Assembly: GCA_959597175.1 (NCBI GenBank)
Contig: CAUFXM010000003.1
Location: forward strand, 162,980-226,979
Direction: 5' to 3'
DNA: 64,000 bases
Origin: an uncultured Methanomassiliicoccales archaeon
GTDB lineage: Archaea; Thermoplasmatota; Thermoplasmata; Methanomassiliicoccales; Methanomethylophilaceae
Made by a program: the position numbers and the translations under genes. This document shows, in pieces, positions 26,309-34,250 of this stretch. Numbering within the stretch: position 1 is the stretch's first letter; every line of letters starts with the position of its first letter. The notes under the pieces are model-generated. The model had not been told where the DNA came from. It ran no database searches and worked only from the letters and a program-made list of their open reading frames with translations.

Positions 26309-26686
26309 ATGAGTGGATCCATGACATCCAGAATGATTTGCGTCGAAGCCGATGGGAAGACGATGACCGCGACCCTGGAGGACAACTCCTCCGCGGACGC
26401 CCTTTGGGACATGCTCGCCGACGGTCCGATGGGAATCCGTATGGACGACTACATGGGCATGGAGAAGGTCGGCGACCTGGGGAAGGACCTGCCCCGCAAC
26501 GACAGGCAGACCAAGACCGGCCCAGGGGACATCATCCTCTACCTCGGGAGGAACCTGGTGATCTACTACGACAGGAACAGCTGGAGCTTCACCAGGATCG
26601 GGAGGGTCGAAGGCGCCACCAAGGAGTCCATGATTGACATCCTCGGCGACGGGAGCGTGACGGTCACGCTCTCCAGGGCGGAATGA
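26309..26686 (+). CDS. Cyclophilin-like fold protein
   Basis: A 125-residue protein matching the small cyclophilin-like domain family (PF18050 type): DNSSADALWDML, MDDYMGMEKVGDL, TGPGDIILYLG and NSWSFTRIGRVE are the family blocks. No enzymatic role is established; the canonical cyclophilin arginine site is not evident. A TATA-like AATTTATAG at 26282-26290 gives a leaderless ATG at 26309; the Met at 26321 is an alternative. It sits between priL and ATPase 3. Confidence 0.8.
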   Translation: MSGSMTSRMICVEADGKTMTATLEDNSSADALWDMLADGPMGIRMDDYMGMEKVGDLGKDLPRNDRQTKTGPGDIILYLGRNLVIYYDRNSWSFTRIGRVEGATKESMIDILGDGSVTVTLSRAE

Positions 26687-26738
26687 GAGTTCCGCCCGCT
26701 ATCGGTCGAATCACGTCCGAGTCCCTCCGGATGTATTT

Positions 26739-26830
26739 GCAAAATACCACAATGGAAATCTGCAATTCGCCACAATGAAAAATTGCAAAATGCCACAATG
26801 AAAATCTGCAAATCCCCACAATGAATTAAT
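26739..26830 (+). repeat. Four exact-length 23-nt tandem repeats before ATPase 3
   Basis: Units at 26739, 26762, 26785 and 26808 are each 23 nt, with consensus GCAAAWNCCACAATGAAAATCT. All four share GCAA at the start and CCACAATG in the middle. The array ends 23 nt before the ATPase ATG. There are no unique spacers, so it is not a CRISPR array. Confidence 0.85.
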
Positions 26831-26853
26831 AGCCAGACGATCTTCTAAGATAC

Positions 26854-28146
26854 ATGGAGATGGCTCCAGGAAAATACAGGCCACGCATCTCGGACGTCCA
26901 ACTAGAGAGGGAGCTGTCATCCATGGGTGCCGTGCTGATACTCGGCCCCAAGTGGTGCGGGAAGACCACCAGCGCCGAGAGGCTGGCGAAGAGCGCCCTG
27001 TACATGCAGGACACGGACAATAGCGAGCGCTACATGGAGATCGCCGGCACCAAACCGTCGCTCCTCCTAAAGGGTGACAAACCCAGGCTCATAGACGAAT
27101 GGCAGATGGCGCCGGTCCTGTGGGATTCCGTCAGGTTCAGCGTGGACCATTCGGACGAGAACGGGATGTATATTCTGACTGGCTCCACGGTGGTGGACCG
27201 CGGCTCGATAAAGCACAGCGGGACGGGGCGCATCGCCCGCATGAGGATGTGGACGATGAGCCTGTTCGAATCCGGAAAGTCCACGGGAGAGGTGAGCCTG
27301 AGAGACCTCTTCTACGGGTCCGGATGCTCAGGGATGTCCGAGCTGAGCCTGGAGGATGTGGCGGGGCTCGTGATCCGCGGAGGCTGGCCCAGGACGGTGG
27401 GCAAGAGCGATGAGGAGGCGTACAACAACGTCAAGAACTACTGCGAATCCATCGTCGACTCCGAAATCCAGACCACCGAAGGAAAAAAGCACGACTCCCA
27501 GAAGATGAGGATGATCCTGAGATCGGTGTCCAGATGCACGGGAGGTCAGAGGGCGGACACGGGCATCCTGGACGACATGACCCCGAGGGACAAGGACGGC
27601 AACAAAGGTGAGCCCCCCATGCACATCAACACGCTCCGTGAGTACCTATCGTACCTAGAGGACGTCTATGTGGTGGAGAACCTCGAGGCGTGGTCCCCCA
27701 GACTGAGATCCAAGACATCCATAACGACCTCTCCCACCAGATACCTCACGGATCCGGCCATAGCCGCGTACTTCATGGGCTCATCTGTCGAGGATCTCCT
27801 ATACGACCCCGAAACGTTCGGGCTACTGTTCGAATCCCTCGTGGTCAGGGACCTGAAGATATATGCGCAGGCGTTGAACGGGACCGTGTACCATTACAGG
27901 GACCGCAACGGGCTCGAATGCGACACCATAGTGCATCTGGCCAACGGGAAGTGGGGCGCTATCGAGGTTAAGCTGGGACAGGGGCGCGTGGACGAGGCGG
28001 CCAAGAACCTCCTGAAACTGAAGAGCATCGTCGATTCAGACACGATGAACAGCCCGTCGTTCCTGGCGGTGATTGTGGCGACAGGTTACGCCTACACCCG
28101 CGAAGACGGGATCCATGTGATCCCCATAGGCTGCCTAAGGGACTGA
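26854..28146 (+). CDS. DUF4143-type AAA ATPase, copy 3 (divergent subfamily)
   Basis: A 430-residue ATPase. Walker A is GPKWCGKTT (31-39) and Walker B is PRLIDEWQ. It has the blocks RGGWPR, YLTDPAIAAYF, FESLVVRDLKIYAQ and a C-terminal nuclease-like motif with ECDTIVHL and GAIEVKLG. It differs from copies 1 and 2 in Walker B context and lacks FEEFLWA, so it belongs to another branch of the family. Four 23-nt repeats precede it. It converges on the lipid synthase operon. Confidence 0.85.
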   Translation: MEMAPGKYRPRISDVQLERELSSMGAVLILGPKWCGKTTSAERLAKSALYMQDTDNSERYMEIAGTKPSLLLKGDKPRLIDEWQMAPVLWDSVRFSVDHSDENGMYILTGSTVVDRGSIKHSGTGRIARMRMWTMSLFESGKSTGEVSLRDLFYGSGCSGMSELSLEDVAGLVIRGGWPRTVGKSDEEAYNNVKNYCESIVDSEIQTTEGKKHDSQKMRMILRSVSRCTGGQRADTGILDDMTPRDKDGNKGEPPMHINTLREYLSYLEDVYVVENLEAWSPRLRSKTSITTSPTRYLTDPAIAAYFMGSSVEDLLYDPETFGLLFESLVVRDLKIYAQALNGTVYHYRDRNGLECDTIVHLANGKWGAIEVKLGQGRVDEAAKNLLKLKSIVDSDTMNSPSFLAVIVATGYAYTREDGIHVIPIGCLRD

Positions 28147-28159
28147 CCCGAGGCTGGGA

Positions 28160-28831
28160 TCAGAGCTTGCCCTCTTCCTCCATCTTCCCCAGGTTCCTCC
28201 AGGTGATGATGGCCCTCTGGATGGCTGTCAGGTTGCCCACCACGGCGAACCAGAGCATCATTATGCCGAGCCAGGTGAGCTCGAACCCGAAGATGTCGAA
28301 CGAGGCGTACTGCCCGTCGGCCACATGCAGCATGACGTACTGGATCAGTGGGAACAGCGTGGACAGGACCACCCTGTCGGCCCTCCCAAGCAGTCCCGCA
28401 TACAGACGGGGCGCACCGATGGCCTGGGCCTGTGTGCCCATGTAGGAAGTGAGCAGCACGCCGACAAGTGCCAGCATCCCCAGGTAGGGGTCGCACCAGG
28501 TGGCGCAGAAGGCCACGCCTCCGATCATGAAAACGTCGGCGTACCTGTCGAACACGTGGTCCAGGTAGTCCCCCTTCGGACCGGCCTTGCCGGAGAGCTT
28601 CGCCACCTTCCCATCCAGAGCGTCGAAGTACCCGGACACCAGCACCATGACCGCTCCGACCACCAGCATCCAGTCATAGCCGTCCATGCCGCTGAGGTAG
28701 AATATCAGTCCGCAGACCAGCGCGAGTATGAGCCCGATCCACGATATCGTGTTGGGGTTTACATTAATCAGTTTCTTCGCCACCGGGGTCAGGGCGAAGT
28801 CCACGCTCGACCTCTTGCTGTCTAGAACCAT
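28160..28831 (-). CDS. CDP-alcohol phosphatidyltransferase, archaetidylinositol-phosphate synthase type
   Basis: A 223-residue membrane enzyme with about five or six helices. The CDP-alcohol motif is present as DALDGKVAKLSGKAG then GDYLDHVFDR, giving the D-DG-A-G-D-D pattern; Lys replaces the usual Arg after the first alanine. It would join CDP-archaeol with inositol phosphate or another polar alcohol. It overlaps the AK6 gene upstream by ten bases and is the last gene of a minus-strand run. Confidence 0.8.
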   Translation of the reverse strand: MVLDSKRSSVDFALTPVAKKLINVNPNTISWIGLILALVCGLIFYLSGMDGYDWMLVVGAVMVLVSGYFDALDGKVAKLSGKAGPKGDYLDHVFDRYADVFMIGGVAFCATWCDPYLGMLALVGVLLTSYMGTQAQAIGAPRLYAGLLGRADRVVLSTLFPLIQYVMLHVADGQYASFDIFGFELTWLGIMMLWFAVVGNLTAIQRAIITWRNLGKMEEEGKL

Positions 28832-29355
28832 CTGTCCATCTCCGCCGACCAGTCGGTCTTTCCTGGCAGGTAATCCGACCCATCCCCATTAAGGATTTTC
28901 TCGACCGCATCGGCCGAGTCCGAGACGGTGCCGGAGGAGCAGTCCACCTCCCAGACAGGGATGTCGGAATCGGTGGATTCGCAGAGGATCACGTCCAGCA
29001 GCTCCGCCTGCACGTTCTCCCTCACCTTCTCCGGTCCGTATCCCCTGGCCTCCAGGCGCTTGGCGAGGATGTCGGGGTCGCAGCGGAGCACGATTATCCC
29101 GTGGGAGTCCATGAAATGGGAGAGATGGGAATCCAGGATCACGACGTCATCGGATGCGCGGAACGGCTCCAGCGCGTCGTTGAGGGCGTCGAGATCCACC
29201 TCGTGGGTATCCCTGGCCTCATCCAGCTCCCCCATCAGGCCGTTCTCGATGATGAAACGCTTCCCGTCGACCATGCGGTATCCTCTGATGCGGAGTTCCT
29301 CCGATACTGAGGACTTCCCGGTGCCGGGGGTTCCGGTGAGAGCGTAGAGTGTCAT
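28822..29355 (-). CDS. AK6/Fap7-like adenylate kinase
   Basis: A 177-residue P-loop kinase with GTPGTGKSS at residues 8-16, the AK6-type DSHLSHFM stretch, and a lid-like RLEARGYGPEKVRENVQAE. Homologues (Fap7, hCINAP) help mature small ribosomal subunits through Rps14/uS11. It ends with TAG, the only TAG stop I found in the window; reading through would add ten more coded residues before a TGA. It overlaps the lipid synthase gene by ten bases. Confidence 0.85.
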   Translation of the reverse strand: MTLYALTGTPGTGKSSVSEELRIRGYRMVDGKRFIIENGLMGELDEARDTHEVDLDALNDALEPFRASDDVVILDSHLSHFMDSHGIIVLRCDPDILAKRLEARGYGPEKVRENVQAELLDVILCESTDSDIPVWEVDCSSGTVSDSADAVEKILNGDGSDYLPGKTDWSAEMDRWF

Positions 29356-29386
29356 TGTATCGCTCCTGCGACGATTTCATGCATGA

Positions 29387-30307
29387 TCAGCAGATGTCGC
29401 CGAGATAGGGCTCGGCCCTTCCCATCGCCTGCTCCCAGGTCGGGATGTTTGTCAGCGCACCCACCTTCTCGACCACGAACGAAGAGACGGCGGACGCGAT
29501 GACCAGGGCCTCCGGCACCTCGTACCCCCTGTAGAGAGCGGCGTAGAATCCGGCACGGTAGGTGTCCCCCGCACCGGTCACGTCCACCGGCTCCCCTCCG
29601 GGGACCACTGGGATGGACAGCAACTCGTCTCCGAACCTGGCCCTGCTCCCCTCGGCCCCCATGGTGTTCACCACCAGCCCGACGTCCGCGTCGAGCACGT
29701 CGTCGAGACCCAGGTACCTGCAGAGCGTCTGCGCCTCCAGCTCGTTGCAGAACAGGGAATCGCACATGGGGAGCGCCTCCTTCACCAGATCCGCGTTCCA
29801 CACGCGATGGACCTCCTGCGCGGGATCCAACGCGGTTTTCGGACCACCGCCGAACTCCCTCATCAGCGAGATGTAGTGGGAGGCCTGCCCGGTGCAGAAG
29901 TGCACGTTGCTGGAGCGCTTCGCCATGTCCGTGAGCCTCACGCCCAGGGAGTCCATGTGCCCCTGAGGGCCCTGGTAGAAGAACACCCTGGTGTTCAGCT
30001 CGCTGTCGTTGACTATGACGCAGGTGGACGTCTCCTCCCCGTCCAGGACCCTGAGGTCGTCCATGATGACGCCTGAATCGCGGATGAAATCCATGTACTT
30101 CTGGGGAAAGTCGGGGCCCACCAGGGCGCAGAGCGCGGTGGGGCACCCGAGCTTGGCCGCTGCGACGGCGATGTTCGGACCTGTGCCGCCCAACGTGGTC
30201 TTCTTGGACAGGGCGTCCGCCGTTATCCCGGGAGGGAAGAACTCCCTGATCCCTATGATCTGGTCCACCGTCACATGACCGTAGACGGAGAGGAATGGAT
30301 CGCTCAG
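29387..30307 (-). CDS. PfkB-family sugar or nucleoside kinase, probable CTG start
   Basis: About 306 residues. PfkB features: LGGTGPNIAVAAAKLG near the start, and the catalytic DVTGAGDTYRAGF near the end. No ATG, GTG or TTG allows the first strand FLSVYGHVTVDQ to be kept; a CTG at 30307 has GGGAGG seven nt upstream and overlaps the AhcY stop as CTGA. A GTG at 30274 would cut the fold. The coupling to AhcY suggests that it phosphorylates the adenosine or inosine released there, but fructose/ribokinase activity is possible. Confidence 0.8.
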   Translation of the reverse strand: MSDPFLSVYGHVTVDQIIGIREFFPPGITADALSKKTTLGGTGPNIAVAAAKLGCPTALCALVGPDFPQKYMDFIRDSGVIMDDLRVLDGEETSTCVIVNDSELNTRVFFYQGPQGHMDSLGVRLTDMAKRSSNVHFCTGQASHYISLMREFGGGPKTALDPAQEVHRVWNADLVKEALPMCDSLFCNELEAQTLCRYLGLDDVLDADVGLVVNTMGAEGSRARFGDELLSIPVVPGGEPVDVTGAGDTYRAGFYAALYRGYEVPEALVIASAVSSFVVEKVGALTNIPTWEQAMGRAEPYLGDIC

Positions 30308-31542
30308 GTGCCTTCCTCCCAGCCTGTGACGTACTTTATCTGCTCGTCCGTCAGGGTGTCGATGGTGACGCCCATGGACCTCAGCTTGATCCCGGCGATC
30401 TCCTGGTCGATCTCGTCGGGGACGGCGTACACCTTGTTCTCCATCTCCTGGTAGTGGCGGGTCATGTGCACGATGCCCAGGGCCTGCGTGGAGAAGCTCA
30501 TGTCCATGATCTCGGCGGGGTGCCCCTGTCCGGCGGCCAGGTTCATCAGCCTGCCCTCTGCGATGAGGTACAGGCTCCTGCCGTCCTTCGTCCTGTACTC
30601 GTCGATGAAGTCGCGGACCCTCTCCTTGGACACAGACGCCTCTTCGAGGGCCGTCTTGCTGATCTCGTTGTCGAAGTGGCCCACGTTGCCCATGATGCAT
30701 CCGTCCTTCATGGCGGCGATGTGCTCCGCCCTGATGATGTCCTTGCATCCGGTGACGGTGATGATTATGTCGGCCACCTTCACGGCGTCCACCATCCTCA
30801 TGACCTCGAACCCGTCCATCTTGGCCTCGATGGCCTTGATCGGGTCCACCTCGGTCACGATGACGCTCGCACCGAGGCCCTTGGCCCTCATGGCGACGCC
30901 CTTACCGCACCATCCATAGCCCGCGACCACCAGCCTCTTGCCGGCGACGATCAGGTTGGTGGCGTTCATCCAACCGTCGAAGGTGGACTGGCCGGTGCCG
31001 TACCTGTTGTCGAACATGAACTTCATCTTGGCGTCGTTGACGTCCAGGACCGGGAACCGAAGGGCGCTGTCGTTGGCCATGGCCCTGAGACGGACCACAC
31101 CGGTGGTGGTCTCCTCGTTGGCGGCCTTCACGTTGGGCAGAGCGTCCTTCCTGGTGGTGTGCACCATGGCGATCAGGTCCGCGCCGTCATCGATGATGAA
31201 GTCGGGCTTCATGTCCAGGACGGTGTTGAGGTTGGCGTAGTACTCCTCGGATGACTCCCACTTCTTGGCGTACACGTTGAGGCCGTACTCCTCGCGCAGG
31301 GCGGCGGCCACGGAATCGTCCGTGGACAGGGGGTTGCAGCTGGCCAGGCGGATCTCCGCCCCCGCATCCGCCAGGGTGACCGCCAGCATGCCGGTCTTGG
31401 CCTCCGTGTGCAGGGCCATCCCGATCTTGAGGCCTGCCAGCGGCTGCTCGTCTATGAAGCGCTTGCGGATGTCCATGAGGACGGGCATGTGGGACTCTAC
31501 CCAGTGCAGCCTCAGGGACCCTTTCTTGACAAGTTCGTCCAT
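30304..31542 (-). CDS. ahcY: S-adenosylhomocysteine (or S-inosylhomocysteine) hydrolase
   Basis: A 412-residue enzyme with the family blocks ALHTEAKTGMLA, GQSTFDGWMNATN, the NAD site VAGYGWCGKGVA, and NVGHFDNEI. It splits the by-product of SAM-dependent methylation, a high flux in a methanogen. Some archaeal members act on S-inosylhomocysteine instead. Its stop overlaps the PfkB kinase start and its ATG directly abuts the phosphopantoate ligase stop, placing it in one run of minus-strand genes. Confidence 0.93.
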   Translation of the reverse strand: MDELVKKGSLRLHWVESHMPVLMDIRKRFIDEQPLAGLKIGMALHTEAKTGMLAVTLADAGAEIRLASCNPLSTDDSVAAALREEYGLNVYAKKWESSEEYYANLNTVLDMKPDFIIDDGADLIAMVHTTRKDALPNVKAANEETTTGVVRLRAMANDSALRFPVLDVNDAKMKFMFDNRYGTGQSTFDGWMNATNLIVAGKRLVVAGYGWCGKGVAMRAKGLGASVIVTEVDPIKAIEAKMDGFEVMRMVDAVKVADIIITVTGCKDIIRAEHIAAMKDGCIMGNVGHFDNEISKTALEEASVSKERVRDFIDEYRTKDGRSLYLIAEGRLMNLAAGQGHPAEIMDMSFSTQALGIVHMTRHYQEMENKVYAVPDEIDQEIAGIKLRSMGVTIDTLTDEQIKYVTGWEEGT

Positions 31543-32298
31543 TCAATCATCTCCGTCGAAGCCGCTCCTGAGGTAGTCGCAGATGCACTCCACGGTGCGG
31601 CGGCGGTTCTCCGAGTTGGAGAAACCGTCCAACGTCTTTAATATTGTTTCAGGGTCGTCGCGCATCCCCTCGACGGAGCGGAGGATGTTGGCCATCGCCC
31701 TGGACATCTCGTCGCAGATCGGCACCGTGGCTGCCACGGAAGTGCGGGACAGCGGGTTCAGGTCGATGGATATGACCTTCTTCCCCATGGCCACCAACGC
31801 CTCTGCCCGGTCCCCGTCCTCTATCGGCACGAGGATCACGTCGCTGGAGAATATCCCCTCCGACGTGCACAGGGCGCGGTCGTGCTCCAGACCCTCGATC
31901 CTGCGGTCCGGGTCCCTCCCGAGCACCGTGCCGGCGCCCTTGGACTCCAGATAGGATATCAGGCCCTCCATCCTCTCGGGGGTGCGGTGGAACAGGTTGA
32001 CCTCTATCTTCGCCGGCACCGCCTCCGCCAGTGCGATGATCCCCTCGGGATCCAGCGCGGCGGCGTTGCCGTTGACGCAGATCACCGGGTTCTCGGCACT
32101 CAGCAGGTACGCCGCAGCGGCCCTCTCCGCCTCGAGGGCCGCGTCGGTGCTCCTCTCGCCCATCATGTAATCGAATGCCTCGCCCCTCCCGTGGGAGATC
32201 AGACCCGTGGGCGTGACCAGGCCCCTCTCGACCATCTCCGCCAGACGCTCGCGCGTCATCAGCGACTTGTATCTCGGATGACTGGTAGGTATTTCCAC
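31543..32298 (-). CDS. 4-phosphopantoate--beta-alanine ligase
   Basis: A 251-residue enzyme of the archaeal CoA pathway (DUF137), which makes 4'-phosphopantothenate. The N-terminal block IPTSHPRYKSLMTRERL and GLISHGRGEAFDYMMGE is the family hallmark, followed by ICVNGNAAAL and a C-terminal VISIDLNPLSRTS. The start is a GTG at 32298 with no strong ribosome site. It is the first gene of the run continuing into ahcY. The pantoate kinase partner is not in the window. Confidence 0.9.
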   Translation of the reverse strand: MEIPTSHPRYKSLMTRERLAEMVERGLVTPTGLISHGRGEAFDYMMGERSTDAALEAERAAAAYLLSAENPVICVNGNAAALDPEGIIALAEAVPAKIEVNLFHRTPERMEGLISYLESKGAGTVLGRDPDRRIEGLEHDRALCTSEGIFSSDVILVPIEDGDRAEALVAMGKKVISIDLNPLSRTSVAATVPICDEMSRAMANILRSVEGMRDDPETILKTLDGFSNSENRRRTVECICDYLRSGFDGDD

Positions 32299-32375
32299 GA
32301 CCGTTGCATCGGCTCATCCCGTATAGGGTTCTCGGTCCCGACAGACATTAAGTAGCTGAGCGGGATGCATCGAAC

Positions 32376-33107
32376 ATGCCGGACATACGCATCGTCGTCG
32401 TAGGAGCGAAGTTCGAGGGGAACGTGGGCGCCATCGCCCGTTCGATGGCCAATTTCGATGTCAGCGAGCTGTACCTCGTCAACCCCTGCGAGCTGGGCGA
32501 CGACGCGTACCGCAGGGCGAAGCACGGATCCTCCGTCCTGGACAGCGTCCACATCGTCGACACCCTCGACGAGGCCCTGGAGGGGTGCTTCCTCGTGGTG
32601 GGCACCAGCGGAGTCACCACCAAAGGGGACAGGAACTACACGCGCATCCCCGTCCCGGTCAGGGAGTTCGCCGAGCACTGCAGGGGCTATCCGGAGAAGA
32701 TCGCGGTGCTCTTCGGCAGGGAGGACATCGGGCTCCTCCAGGACGAGCTCAACCTGTGCGACGTGCTCATCACGGTGCCCACGGGCGAGGAGTACCCGAT
32801 CCTGAACCTGTCCCATGCGGCGACCATCGTGATGTACGAGTTCTTCCAGGCGGAGCACGTCCCACGCAGGGCGGAACCCGCCGACAGGCACGAGAAGGAG
32901 CTCATGTTCGACTTCTTCGGAGACGTCATGGAGGGCATCGAGTACCCGTCCATGCGCAGGGAGATGACCACCGTCATGTTCAGGCGCATGATGGGCAGGG
33001 CCGTGCCCACGAAGTACGAGTACAACACCATCATGGGAGTGTTCGGGGACGCCGCCAAGATCATAAAGTATGGGAAGCCCTGGGAGAAGGACGATCAGAA
33101 GCCGTGA
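32376..33107 (+). CDS. trmJ: SpoU-family tRNA 2'-O-methyltransferase, TrmJ-like
   Basis: A 243-residue SPOUT methyltransferase. The N-terminal block VVVGAKFEGNVGAIARSMANF and the knot-region motifs LFGREDIGL and LNLSHAATIVMYEFF are typical of TrmJ, which methylates the 2'-OH of residue 32 in tRNAs. A short C-terminal helical part follows. The 3' end overlaps the convergent FtsZ-like gene by 13 bases. The exact tRNA target cannot be told. Confidence 0.85.
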   Translation: MPDIRIVVVGAKFEGNVGAIARSMANFDVSELYLVNPCELGDDAYRRAKHGSSVLDSVHIVDTLDEALEGCFLVVGTSGVTTKGDRNYTRIPVPVREFAEHCRGYPEKIAVLFGREDIGLLQDELNLCDVLITVPTGEEYPILNLSHAATIVMYEFFQAEHVPRRAEPADRHEKELMFDFFGDVMEGIEYPSMRREMTTVMFRRMMGRAVPTKYEYNTIMGVFGDAAKIIKYGKPWEKDDQKP

Positions 33108-33910
33108 ACAGGCAGGAACGTCAGCACCTTGGTGTCGTCCCCGTCCTCCCTCTTGACGATGTCCGGGATTATGCCTGTCATGGAGACGACGGTGCTGAAG
33201 ATGGACTCTATCTGGGCGGTGCCGAAACCGGAGCTGACCATGACCACGGACTTCCCGTACGAGGGGTCCACAGGGAACATCGACGCCTCCACCGCCCTCC
33301 CCACCGCGCTGGAGGGGGAGATGTCCGTCGTGTATGCGACCGTGTAGATCCTCTGGGTGAAGGTGCTGAAGAACGGGCCCTCCATCAGTGAGGCCATGCT
33401 CCTTGCCGAGAACGTTATGGAGCTGGCTATGCGGTTCATCACATGATGTGCCTTGATGTCGGGGAACAGCCTGTTGATGGTCTCGATGTCCATTATTATC
33501 ATCCTGTCCGAGGCCTCGAGGATCTCGGGCAGGGCCTGTGTGGCCGTCCTCCTGCGCTCGGACTCGAACTGCATGGGGAGACCCGCCACGGTCACCACGG
33601 CGCAGCCCTCCTCGTGGGCGCATCTTGCTACCACGGGAAGCATCCCCGTGCCGCTTCCGCCTCCCAGCACCGCGAAGGCGATGACGACCCTCATCCCGCG
33701 CATGCTGGCACATATCTCCTCGCGGTTGTCGTACGCGAGGGTGTACGCATCGTACTGGTCCATGTGGGCGCCGATCTCGGCATCGGCCATGGGTATGGAG
33801 CTCCCGCTGTGCGAGTCCAGGAAAACCACCGGGACGCCGGGGGACTCGCGCGTCGAGGAGAGTATGTGCCGGGCGGCCCCTCCGCAGGCGAAGAGGATCA
33901 CATCCCCCAT
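33095..33910 (-). CDS. Divergent FtsZ/tubulin-superfamily protein
   Basis: A 271-residue protein, much shorter than canonical FtsZ (about 370). The tubulin signature loop is AVLGGGSGTGM, and the preceding part resembles an FtsZ nucleotide-binding domain (FACGGAARH in the first loop, PVVARCAHEEG after the signature). The catalytic T7 loop NxDxxD is not found; that region reads ITFSARSMASL. It may bind GTP without classical polymer hydrolysis. It overlaps an RHH gene by 13 bases, recalling the haloarchaeal CdrS-FtsZ2 pair. Confidence 0.65.
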   Translation of the reverse strand: MGDVILFACGGAARHILSSTRESPGVPVVFLDSHSGSSIPMADAEIGAHMDQYDAYTLAYDNREEICASMRGMRVVIAFAVLGGGSGTGMLPVVARCAHEEGCAVVTVAGLPMQFESERRRTATQALPEILEASDRMIIMDIETINRLFPDIKAHHVMNRIASSITFSARSMASLMEGPFFSTFTQRIYTVAYTTDISPSSAVGRAVEASMFPVDPSYGKSVVMVSSGFGTAQIESIFSTVVSMTGIIPDIVKREDGDDTKVLTFLPVHGF

Positions 33911-34185
33911 TGACCCGACCTCTCACGGGCGAACCTCCGGGCGGCCGCACAGACGGCATCGTCCAGGGACGAGCCGTCGATGGTCAGGTCCTCTATCCTG
34001 AGCACGTCCTCGCCCAGGTCCGGTGCGGGGACCACCCCCTGTGCCAGACGGCCCTCGGCATATCCGTCGAGGACCGAACGCACGGCATCGGAGAGCGAAC
34101 GGAACTCGCCGGCATCCACCAGGGCCCTGAGGACGGAGACGGTCTCCGCGGAAAGCCTCACAACAACTCTCTGGTCGTCAGCCAT
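33898..34185 (-). CDS. Ribbon-helix-helix DNA-binding protein, CdrS-like
   Basis: A 95-residue protein. Residues 5-45 form a ribbon-helix-helix (QRVVVRLSAETVSVLRALV, then EFRSLSDAVRSVLDGYAEG). The C-terminal half is an acidic then Arg-rich tail of unknown role. The ATG at 34185 was chosen over a TTG at 34206. It is co-encoded with the FtsZ-like protein, the same arrangement as the cell-division regulator CdrS with ftsZ2 in haloarchaea, so a role in controlling its neighbour is inferred. Confidence 0.75.
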   Translation of the reverse strand: MADDQRVVVRLSAETVSVLRALVDAGEFRSLSDAVRSVLDGYAEGRLAQGVVPAPDLGEDVLRIEDLTIDGSSLDDAVCAAARRFARERSGQWGM

Positions 34186-34250
34186 TGGGAACCGTCCTTG
34201 AATCAAAGAAAAGGGTAAAGGGTTTGTGTTGTCAGCTTAAGACCAACCGT

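Noticed and set aside
26739..26830. CRISPR array
   Set aside because: Repeats are directly adjacent with no unique spacers, and no cas genes are nearby.
20340..28146. Insertion sequence or transposon carrying the ATPases
   Set aside because: No transposase, terminal inverted repeats or short target duplications were seen; the only duplication is the priL 5' end.
31649..32317. Alternative minus-strand frame opposite in phase to phosphopantoate ligase
   Set aside because: Arg/Gly-rich shadow; the other frame has clear family motifs.
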